In this document: positions 9,156 to 21,300 of the stretch, piece after piece | Position numbering within the stretch: position 1 is the first letter of the stretch | Layout: the number at the start of each line of letters is the position of its first letter | Notes under the pieces: model-generated | Seen by the model: the letters and a program-made list of their open reading frames with translations, nothing else | Told to the model about the DNA's origin: nothing | Databases searched by the model: none | Translations under genes and position numbers: made by a program | Source of the DNA: Lactobacillus intestinalis | GTDB lineage: Bacteria > Bacillota > Bacilli > Lactobacillales > Lactobacillaceae | DNA length: 64,000 nucleotides | Assembly (NCBI RefSeq): GCF_024397795.1 | Contig: NZ_CP072983.1 | Location: forward strand, 806,001-870,000 | Direction: 5' to 3'

Positions 9156-9370
9156 GTACGTTCTTTAGTGCACTTTTTTAATTTTTTATAGTAATTGTAA
9201 GTTGTCTAAAAATAGCGTAATGATTATGAAAAAATGGTGAGAAGTAAGACTATATTTACTAAATAATGTAAATAATAATTGATGGTTCTATTAAATAAGA
9301 CAAAGTATAGTGCTATTATTTAAGGTGTATAAAAGTTTTAATAGTGGGAAATAAGAAAGTGTTAAATTAG

Positions 9371-12300
9371 ATGTTATCAAAAAATAACTACCAAGAACGT
9401 CTACGTAAGATGGAAGCACGTCAAGATCGGTTTTCTATTCGTAAGTTTTCGATGGGAGCCGCTTCGGTTTTGATTGGGTTCTTCTTTATTGGAATGAGTA
9501 ATGGGGAAGAAGTTAATGCGGATACACTAGCCAAGCCAGACCAAGGTAATGGACATCCTGAGCAGGCGAGTGGTCAGAGTGCTGAGACGAAGATTCCTAA
9601 GAAGGTTATTGTTGATAAAGGGAATACACTTATAGCAGATAGGGATGCGGTTAGTTTAAATAAGGCTGAACAAGCCGCTGTTAATAATAAAACTGCCCTT
9701 AAACAAAATTCAGTTGAAAAAGCTCAAACTGAAACTGTAAATAAGAATCAAGCTAGTCAAAAGACTCAAGAAGAAGTTAAGCAAACTCCAAATGAGACAA
9801 GTGTAAAGACTATTGATCAAACAGCTACGTCTAAGACGCCTGTTAATGATAATAAGCAAGAAGTAGCTGCTGCACAAAAAGTCCAACAAGCAGCAGTGAG
9901 GGATACAAATAAAACGGCAGTTACTAATACCAACAATGCTTCCATTCAAAGTAAGACTGAAACGGCAGCTTTAACTGATAAGAATGAGCCTAAGAATGCA
10001 CCTACTAATAACGATCAAATGGTAAAAGAGAGCGACAAGAAGACGCCGAATATTACAGTGGATCCTGAAGTAGCTGCTTTTCAAAAAGAATATCAAGATT
10101 TGCAGACGAATTTTGATAAGTTGAGTGCTGATGAACGCACGCAAAGAGCTGCCAAGATTCAAGCTGATTACGAGAAGATGAGCACACAAGCTAAGACGCA
10201 GTTTGCTTTGGCTAATGGAGTAAATCAGCAACTTTATTCTGTCAATAATGGTGTAGCTGACGTTTCAACGTTTGCGGACTTCACTAAGGCGCTTTGTGAT
10301 AAGAATGTCACTACCATTAACATGACTGGAGATATTACAGCAGCTGATAATCAGAGTGCGTTGAAGTCTGGAACGACAAGCGGTATTGTAGCTGATTTAC
10401 AGGGCCTAAAGACCTATGAAATGGCCGCTGACTATTCCTTCGGCTCAGAGTATAACGATATTGCGCGTACTATCACGATTAACGGTAACAATCATACCCT
10501 TGATATGAATAAATGGACGATTACTTTTTCTCGTCAAAATTATGGGGATAATCCATGGGATTTTACCTTTAAGAATATGACTTTCAAGACTAATGCAGAA
10601 AACGCAAGTTATGGACCACTATATTTCTTCCATACAAAGGATTGGAAAGCAACACGAAAGTCTATTTATAGTACAGATTTAGCTAAGACTAATGTTACCT
10701 TTGATAATGTAAAAATTGAGGCTGGGCAAGCCTTGATGGCTAGTCAAGTTAACACTATCTTTTCAGGTAACACTACTCTAAGTACAACCTACAGTAAGCC
10801 AACAGTAAATTCAGCTAATATTACTGTTGCCGATAATTCTACTTTAAATGCTAGTGGCGGTACAACAATTTTAGATGCTAGCAACACTTTAACCATTGGC
10901 AACAATGCAAAAGTGACGATGAGTACTAATGGTCAAGATTTGGTAGGAAAAGACATTAATGTCGGTACTAATGCTACCCTTAATCTTACTGATAGTGAAA
11001 ATACTGACTTGGGTAACTTTGCTAATAACGCTATTACCTTTACTGATAAGATGAATATTGGCGATGGGGCAACTATTAATATTAATACCGGTGATGCAAA
11101 ACCTGATTCTAGCGTAAGTGTTCACGATGTTCGTGGTATTTATGGAAATACAGATACGCCCGAGAAAGCAGCTACTTTATCTATTGGTAAGAATGCTCAT
11201 ATTAATATGAGCATGGGGACAGGTCATTCAACTGCTATTTTGACCGATAATATGGACGTGGACGAAGGCACCCAAATTTTTATTACTACTAAACAAGATA
11301 ATAATAATAGAATGGATAAAAATGATGTTAGGTTTGGTGCTGATCCTGATTTTAATCACTATGCTCCAATTACCATGGCATTTGATTCTGACGGTGAATT
11401 GCATTTAAAAAATGGTGCAAAGCTTCAAGTTATTCGTGATACTCAAAATGCTAAGGCTATAACGCCTATGATTTCATTTGGTAATGGTGGGGATGGTCGT
11501 AGGCAAATTGGAATTACGACTGGATTTATCAGTCCCCGATATTACACTTTAACTGTTGATGGAGGTGCCACACTCGATCTGCAAGATGATACTAGTTCTC
11601 AAGGAATTGCCAATTATAATTGGAACTACAGTGGATACTTAGATAGCAACGCTCAAAAAAATATTTTTTATCCTGGTATGATTTCGATGTTTGGTACTAA
11701 CTCAATGGATACTGTCCAATTAGGTAGTGAAGTCAGCGATGGAAAATACGTTGCGCCAGCTTATATCAACTTACAAAGACGCGGAAATCAATGGGGACGT
11801 TTATTAAACCTTGAAGGTAAGGCTATTCCAGGCAAGTTCTTATGGAATCCTAATCCATTAAATTGGGCTAAAAATATTCAAAATATTGCTATTTTATATG
11901 GGGATGCACCTCTGGCACAATGGAATGGCACTAATAAGACGGCAACGCCTAATAATGCATGGAACATTGAGGAATTAGCTACTCAAAATGGTGGAGGTGA
12001 TAGTAGTGCTAATTATGTCCCTGCTGATTTGAGTGAACTAACCAATGACGGCTTTGTTTTTAATAAAGGTGCTCAAAATGTCTCATTAGGTCAATCAAAC
12101 GGTATTGTTGTGATGCCAGGAAATTCTAATGAAAAGAATTCCTATGCTACCTATAGTGATACTAACGGTACAAATGGTGAGGTAACTGGTAACAAGCAAA
12201 ACCTAATGAGGTTGCAAAGTTTGCTTGATAACTTCAACTGGTGGAAAGCACGGCGCATTTCTTATGGAACTGATTTGTTAAAGACCGATTCAGATCATGG

Positions 12301-15300
12301 CGTCACAATTAGTCCGAGTGATCTTTGTACTCCAACGGTTGCTCCGCAAACTTATACAGAAGGCAAGTATGAAAACAATGCTCAAGACTTTGCTAATAAT
12401 AAGGTCATTATTGGCGTAACTGATGCCAGTGGAAAGCAACTTTCTACAGATTTAGATAAAATCATTTCTAAAGAGCAGTGGGGAATTGATTGGACTCACA
12501 CGGAGTTTAAGAACATCCTTGATCACAACGGAAAGATTGATCAAGCTAAACTTGCTGCTTTAAACAAGATTGATGGCAAGTCTGATACTCAAGCTTATGA
12601 TGATACCGTTGAATACAATGCTTACAATTCGTTGATTGAAAGTATTAATAATCCAGATGGTTCAAGTGGCTATGATCCAACCAAGACTCAATTTAAGTTA
12701 AGCGACAGTACTAAAGAAGAGCAAACTTACAATATTCCAATGACTGTTACCTTTAGTGACGGTACTACAAACGTTACCTTGGTTCCAGTTACTGTTAAAA
12801 AGGCGAAGCAAACTACTCTTTATCAACCAAGTTACACTACACAAACAGTTGAGCAAGGAAAAACAGCTACCGTAACAGCACCAAGCTTTAAGTTCGTTAC
12901 TAACAATGCGGATGGAACAATTACATATACTGATGCTAAAGCTCCAGCAGATGTAACTTATGCATTAACTGATAGTGCAATCAAGCCCGACTTTGCAACC
13001 TTAAATTCCGATGGCACAATTACTTTAGCACCAACCACTAGCGATGCAGTTGGTGTTTACTCGATTCCGGTAACTGTAACTTATGCTGATAAGTCTACTG
13101 ACAATATTAGTGCCTTGGTCGATGTGACTGACGGCAAGTCTACTGTTATCTGGGGTAAGACGAATCTAGACGGCTCAGTTAAGGGCGCCGTTGTTGTGAA
13201 GCCTGGCACTGATACGATTCACAAGACTAGTGATACCTCATCTTCAATTGACAGTCTAGATCCTAAGAAGGCAGTTAGTGAAATTGATATTTATACTGCT
13301 GATGCTAATGATTCAACTAAGTTAGATCAGACTGCTTATACCTATGGTAATGGTGATTATGTCGATAGTGAGAAGAATTCAATCGGTGATGTGAGTGTTA
13401 ATTACGCTGACACTGCCAAGCAGCTCGACACAACAAGTGACGATTCAACCACCTTGCCAATTACTGTAACTTTTGGCACTACATCACTTCCAGCTGAAAA
13501 TGGCATTATTAACAATGGTGCTGAGACCAGATTGAGCGAAAATGTCAACTTCGCTGGAGCGGGCGCAATTTTAGGTAGCCAAATCAACTTGCCCAAGGGT
13601 TATGATGTAACAAAAGATCCAGAGGGATACTTTACTTCTAATCATTTAGCTACTTTAATTGACCATTCTGCTCTTGACAAGATTGATCCAGCCTTTAAGG
13701 TAACAGGTTATTCGTTGGTTGATACACCTGATACTAGCTCAGTTAAAGCTGAAGAGCTGACTGTTCGCATTAGTTTCGCAGATAAAGTGGGTGGCAATCC
13801 TACTTACTTAGATGTTAAAATTCCAAACGGAATTAACGTTACTACTGGCGATGCTGGTCAGTATAACCCGACCTATGCCGATACGGTTGATAGTAAGCAG
13901 CAAGCTGTGACCGTGACTCCAAGCTTTGGCAATAATAAGCCTACTGATGCAAATTATACTTTAGGTCAAACTAGTGAACAAAACTTGCCAGCAGCTATGA
14001 AGCAATATATTCATGTAAATAGCACGACGGGTGAGATTACTATTGATCAAGAAGCTATGAGCGACACTGCAAGTTATGAAATTCCAGTAGTTGTAACTTA
14101 TAAGGACGGCACTCATGACAATGCAGTTGCTAAGGTTTATGAAGTTAAAGGAAAGGATGTAACTGATCCTACCTTTGCTAGTGATGCGATTAGCAACTTT
14201 GAGAATCTGCCAAGTGGAGCTACAGCTAAATGGGAGACGGCTCCAGATCCACATAAGTATTTACAAAAAGCAACAGTCGATGTCACTCTTCCAGATAATC
14301 AAACCACCACTGTTACTGTTAACGTAACTAATACTAATGCGTTGAAGCCAAACACAACTACAGTTTATGGTCAAGACACCACAACGACGATTACCCTTGA
14401 CACTCCTAACTATCACAAGACCAGCACAAATAACACTCCGGCTGCTCCACGAGTTTCTAAAGTTACTATCGTCAGCGATAAAGGAGTTACTACTACTTAT
14501 AACTTATCTAGTGACGGTAAGACTTACATGAGCACTGATGGCAAGAAGAGCTTTTCAGCTGATCAAATTACGACAGTTTGGGCAAAGGGATATACACTAA
14601 ATACTAATGCTTCAAACTTCTCAACTGATGGTAGTCAAACTACTTTAGTTCCCGTAAAAACAGATAAAACTAGCGATGAATGGGACGGCACTCATAATTC
14701 TAAGTATCGGGTTGATATCACTCTTAGTGGAGATGCAATGACAATTTCTGGCATTCCAGATGGGGATGCTGGTTGGTGCAATGTCTATGCAAATATTTAT
14801 GGTGCCAAAGCTGCCAGCGCAAGTAATGCCAACAAGCAATTAAAGGCCGTTCAAAATGTCGATTCTTCATTGGCTGATCCTAGTGCATACGTTGATACAA
14901 CTGATTTAACTAAAGAGCATAATTCTGAAGTTGAGAATGTAACTTGGGATACCAAGCCTGATTTGACTAAGGCTGCTAAGAATGTTTCAGGCAATGTAGA
15001 TATTAATTTTGCTGATGGTTCAAAGTTAACTATTCCAGTTACGATTGATGTTACTCAATCAGATGCTAATAAGTTTGAAACTGATAATACTGATAAGAAT
15101 CCATTAACGCAAACAATTAGCGTTCATAAAGGTGATACTGTTGCTGCAGGTGACGCTATTAAGGGCTTCAGTGATGCAACTAAGACTAAATATGGTATTG
15201 TTGCAGATGGTACTCAATTTAATGAAGCTGTTTCAACTACTGACGTTGGCATTGTACCATATGCGGCAACTGTAAAATTTGCGGATGGTTCAAGCACCAC

Positions 15301-18300
15301 CATTAACATTCCAGTTAAGGTTTACACGGACAAGTCAAACTTTGACGATGCTAATAAGAATAATGCTTTGACTCAAGAAATTACCGAAAAGATGGGGTCA
15401 GTTGTGGCAGATACGGATGCAATTAAAGGATTTGCTCCAGAAGTAATTACTAAGTATGCCATTGTTTCAACTGGTGATAATGCTCCTAAGTTTACTGCTA
15501 CGATTGATACTTCTAAGGTAACGACGACTGCAACGGATTATGAAGCAACTGTTACCTTTACTGATGGTTCAACTACAACAGTCAAGATTCCAGTTAAGAT
15601 TGTTGCTAGTGACGCCAGCGCATTTGATAATGATAATCAAGATAATGCCTTAGTAAAGCAAATTACTTGGGGTAAAGGAACCACTCACAAAGCTAGTGAA
15701 GCTATCAACGGAATTATCACTAAGCAAGGTCAAACTGATTACCACGTAACTGGTGCAAGCTTTACTAGAGTTCCTGCAACTGATGCTGTTCATGCAGCTC
15801 AAGACTTTGCCGCTACAGTAAGTTTTGAAGATGGAACTACGACGACGGTTGAAATTCCAGTCGCAATTACTGATAATGCCAGCGATGACAAGTCTATTAT
15901 GCCAAATCCAATTGTCATTATTGTTGATTCAGGCACGACTCCTCAAACTCCAGACCCTAAGAATGGTGTGAAGGATCCAAATGCACCACAAGGCACCAAA
16001 TATCAATGGAAAGAGACTCCAACCGTTCCAGATCCAGGTGATCAGCCAACTTCACCAACTGTAGTTGTTAAGTATCCCGATGGCACTCAAAAAGAAGTTT
16101 CAACTACTATTGTTACTGACTACAAGCCTGAAATTACTACCATCACTACGCCAAAAGACGTTGCCCCTAGTGCTGATAAAGGTATTTCTAACCTTAACAA
16201 GGGTAGAGGCTATCCAACTAGTGTAACTTGGAAGACAACTCCAGATGTATCTCAAGTTGGTCCAACAACTGAGACAGCTACAGTAAGTTATGCTAACGGT
16301 GTAACTCAAGAAGTAACTATTCCAATTACTGTAGTGAAGAATGATAGCGAAACTTATAATCCACAAGCAACTAAAGATCCAGTTAAGACTCCGCAAAAAA
16401 CTCAAGTAGATCCATCTAAGGTTGTTGATCCAAGTACTTTGCCAACTGATCCAAATGACAAACCGACGATTACTTGGACTGATTCAAAGAAGGTACCAGA
16501 TCCAACTAAGCCGGGTACTCAACCAGCTAATGTGGATGTTACATACCCAGATGGCACTGTTGACCGTGTTCAAGGTAAAGTGACTGTTGAAGCTACTCCA
16601 GAGATTGGGACGATCTCAACCGATCAAAATATTGTTCCAGATTTGACTAATAGTACGAATGCCAAGAAGGTTGTCACTAACCTTAAGGCTAGCGATGATC
16701 TAACTGCTGATGGTTATCCAACTAGGGTCAAGTGGACGACTACTCCTGACGTTTCAAAGACTGGTCAAACTACTAGCAATGTCACCATCACCTATAATGA
16801 TGGCTATATAACTAAAGCAAATGTTTCAATCAATGTCATTGGCGTTGAAGATGGTAAAGAGAAGGTTAACCAAAAAGACAGCGATGTTTATAAGGACTTC
16901 ACTCGTACCATTACTGTTGATGGGACCGCTCGACCTATCCAACACGTTATCTTGACTCGGATCAAGTATACTGATACTTCAAAGCCTGCCGGTCAGCAAG
17001 TTTCCTACTCAGACTGGGTAAGTGATAATGCAAGCTTTGCGGAAGTTGATGTTTCAAAAGCTGGCTATAGTGCTAGTGCTGTTGACGGAAGTGGTAAGCC
17101 AATTACTTTAACTAGTGATGGCAAAGTGCCAAGTGAAGCTATTGCACTTGATGATGCTAGCGTTGAAAAACATGCCGCAAATGAAGTAATTAAGGTAACC
17201 CATACTGCAAATGCTCAATCAATCACCATTAATTATGTTGATACTAATAGTGGCGATAAAGTAGATAGTCAAATAATTTCAGGAGTAACTGATGGTCAAG
17301 CTAAGATTAAATCAGCTTTAACTATTCCAGATGGCTATCAACTAAATGCTGATGATAAAGTTCCTGAAACATACACCTTCAAAGCTTCTGATAATAACCC
17401 AATTACTGTTAAAGTTGACAAAATCAACACAGTAGATCCTGATCCCACCCATAAAGGCGATCCAGATCAAAATGATTTGTTTGAAACTATCACTCGGACT
17501 ATTACTTACACGAATCCGACAACCAACAAGCCAGTAACTGTAACTCAAGGGGTTGACTTCGAGCGTAGCAAGAAAGTTAACAACACTACTGGGGACGTAA
17601 TCAGTTATGATGATTGGACTTTAGTTGATTCTAATAAGAGTAGTTGGGATGCATATAATGTACCAACATTTACTGATTACACGGTTTCCGCAAAAGACGA
17701 TGCAGGTAATAGCGTGGACATCACAAGTGGTCAGATTGCTGGTCAAACCGTTACTGCTAACACTGCTAATACCACTATCACTTTGACTTATAGTGAAACT
17801 GATGCAGGTAAGTTTAAGGACAAGAATAAAGATAACAGCCAAGTTCAAACCATTCTGGCTACTCAAAACTCTGACCCTACCAAGATCAATGCCAGCGACG
17901 GTATTAAGGATTTACCAAAAGATGCCAGTGTTGCCTTTGATAATGGAGTTGTAATTGATACTAAGACTCTTGGAACTACAAGCTATCCAGCAACGATTAC
18001 CTTTGCCGATAACACAACTGCTAAAGTTGAGATTCCAGTTAAGGTTTATAACGATGCAACTATCTTCAATGACGACAATGCTAAGACTCCATTAACTCAA
18101 ACGATTACCGAAAAGCAGGGTACTGATGTTGACCCAACGGATGCTATCAATGGCTTTAGCACTAATGTGATTACGAAGTACAGCATTGATACATCTAACT
18201 TTAATGAAAAGATTGATACTTCAGCAGTTACATCCACACCTGTAAGCTATGCTGCAACTGTTTACTTCAAAGATGGATCTCATACCACAGTTAAGATTCC

Positions 18301-21300
18301 AGTTCAGATTGTAGCTAGTGCTGCTAGTCAATTTAACGATGCCATTAAGAAAGACGCAACAATCGTTCAAGGCATTATGGTCAATAAATATGATACTGTA
18401 GCTAAGAGTGATGCACTTAAAGGCATTAAGAATCCAGCAACTTACAATGTAACTACTGCTAACTTTGATGGAGACATTGATACAAGTGTAGTTGGTAAAA
18501 AGACTTATCCAGCAGTTCTGACATTTAAAGATGGTTCAACAACTACCCTTCAAATGCCGGTAACTGTGAATGAGAGTCAGGCTTCTAAGTTTAAGGATAA
18601 TTACAAGACTGAAACTCAAGTTATTGAAGAATTGCTTAACAGTCAAGTTCCAGCAGCTGATGCCATGAAAGGTATTAAGAATGCGGTTGAAATTGGCGCA
18701 ACTGGAGCAAAGTTTAATTATGATGTTGATACTTCAGTACTTGGCAGTAAAGACTACGATGCAACCGTCAGCTTTAGCGATGATAGTTCAACTATAGTAC
18801 CAATTACGGTTAAGGTTGTTTCATTAGCAGACAAGTTTGACGATTCTGCTGATTTAACTGCCGTAACTCGTAAGATTGGTGAGACAGTTAAGAGTACCGA
18901 TGCCATTGAAGGTGTGGTTGATGCAAGTAAGCATGGTGTTCAAAGTGCCGTCTTTAATGAGGATGTGCCAACTAACGAACAAGGCAGTAATCCATATGAT
19001 GCAACTTTAACCTTTATTGATGGGTCCAAGAAAGATGTCAAGATTACTGTGAATGTGGGTGCTAACGAGGCTTCAACCTTTAATAAAGCTCAATTAGTTC
19101 CATTGGTGAAGATTCCAGTTGGTACTAAGATTGATTCGGCCGATACCACTAATGCTCAAGTTGCTTTAAAGGATCCTAGTCAAATTGGTAAGACTATCAC
19201 TGGCATTCAATATGTGAATGTTCTGGATACTTCAAAGCCAAGAAACGTCTTTGAAACACCAATTAAGATTACCTTCAAAGATAGTTCAACTAAGACACTT
19301 GAACAAGCTATTCAAATTACTTCTGAGGCTGATAACTACACTGGTACTCCGCAAAATATTGATATTCTCCACAATACAACCATTGATCCAGAAAATACTA
19401 ATAATGCAAAGGGTGCAGCTACTGATCCAGATAACACGATTGATCATATTCAGTTTGTCGATCCAAAGGACATTGATCCTTCAACTCTTAGTAAGCAAAC
19501 GGCTCCAGCAGCAATTACCTTCAAGGATGGCTCAACTAAGACCATCAGTGTTCCAGTAATGATCATTCCAAATGATGCTGATAAGTTCAGTCCAAGTGAT
19601 CTTAATAAGCCGATCACTGTGAAGAAGAATACGCCTATTAAAAAGGGTGATGAAGTTTTAGGAGCTATTAATAACGACAAGCAGGCGCAAGACAATGTTA
19701 AAAGTGTAACTTATGAAACTGTTCCTGATACAACTGTTCCAGGAACTACCTATCCAGCTGTTAAGGTAACATTTAATGATGGATCATCAATCACCACTAA
19801 CTTGCCGGTTGTAGTTTCTACAACTAAGACAGGCAATCCATATCAAGCCGGCACTCAAGGCGTAAACGATGCTTCAAACTACTACATCTATCGTGAAATC
19901 ATGATTCACCGTCCAGATTCTGATCAAGAAGATATCGTAACTCAAGTGATTCACTTTATCCGTAAGGATAAGAATGGCAACAGCAGTTACACTACTAACG
20001 GCAAGATAATGTATGTTCCATGGACAGTAGCCGATAGTGATGGCAATTCAACCGGAACTACTACAGCTCACTTTAAGGAATACCGTGTGCCAACAGTTGC
20101 TGATTACACACCTAATGAATCTTCGATTGCTGATGAAGAAGTTGACGGTGATCCTTATGGTGCTACTCCAGTTTCTAAAGATCGTGCTCAAGTTGAAAAA
20201 GTTGATATTAATTACAGCTTTGATATGAATCAAATTTCAATGACGTACTTAGCCGTGCCTGCCTCATTTACTCCAGGGAATAACTTGTTCTTACAACTGG
20301 CAGCTTATGATAATAAGACTGGGAAGCAAATCAAGTTACCAAAGAGTGTAAAGTTTGAAGCTAAGTCACTTCCAGCTGGAGTTAAACTTGATGAACAAAC
20401 TGGTAGTTTAACTGTTCCAAAGGGGATGCAAGTAGGTAAGAATCAGGTTCAAGTGATGGCTGTTGCTCAAACGGGTCAAAAGGAAGTTGATGCTCAACTG
20501 AATGTAGTTAATAATAATTCTAATACAGGTCAAACTACACCAATTACTCCAGTAAATCCAACACCAATTACGCCGTCAACATCAACTACTCCTACTAAGC
20601 AAACTGATGCTGATAAGTTTGCTCCTCAAACTCAAGACATCACTACCACTGTAGATGATCTTCCAGATGCTTCATCTGCAATTAGTAATCTTGATAGTTT
20701 ACCAAGTGGGAGCCAAGCAAGTTGGCAAACTGCTCCAGAAGTGAGCGAATCAGGTTCAAAGACAGCTAATATTGTGGTAACTTATCCAGATGGTTCGCAA
20801 GATACAACTTCAACAACGGTTATTGTTGCAGAAAAGACTCCGGAAAAGAAATCTCTTGTTCCAGTTGGTCAAAAGATTAAGACTAAGAAGAATGTTTTAC
20901 CAAAACCAATTAAAGGTATCAAGAATCGAAAGTTAATGCCAGTTGGTACTAAATATGCTTGGAAGAAGAAACCAAATGTATCAAAGGTTGGAACTATTAA
21001 GGCGATTGTGAAGGTAACTTATCCAAATGGCAAGAAGTTCAACATTAAGGTAAAGATCGTTGTTAGTGATGTGATTAAAACACATACTTCAACAACGGTT
21101 GATCATTTGCCAAGTGCTTCGTCAATGCTTGAAAATGCTCCAGAAGGTACAAAGGCCCACTGGATTAAGAAACCCGATGTTTCAAAGCCGGGTCAAGCTA
21201 AAGGAACAATTGGAATTGATTATCCAAATGGCCAAAAGGAAAAGAAGGATATCTTCATTTCAGTTAAACCAGGAAATAGCTTGAGTATGAATTCTGCTAA

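Noticed and set aside
19218..19559. Separate 113-residue rightward protein inside the giant adhesin
   Set aside because: Out-of-frame shadow with low-complexity Leu/Gln sequence and no ribosome site.
15070..19820. CRISPR array or tandem DNA repeats
   Set aside because: The repetition is at protein level inside one open frame; units are about 240 bases, divergent and without constant spacers.
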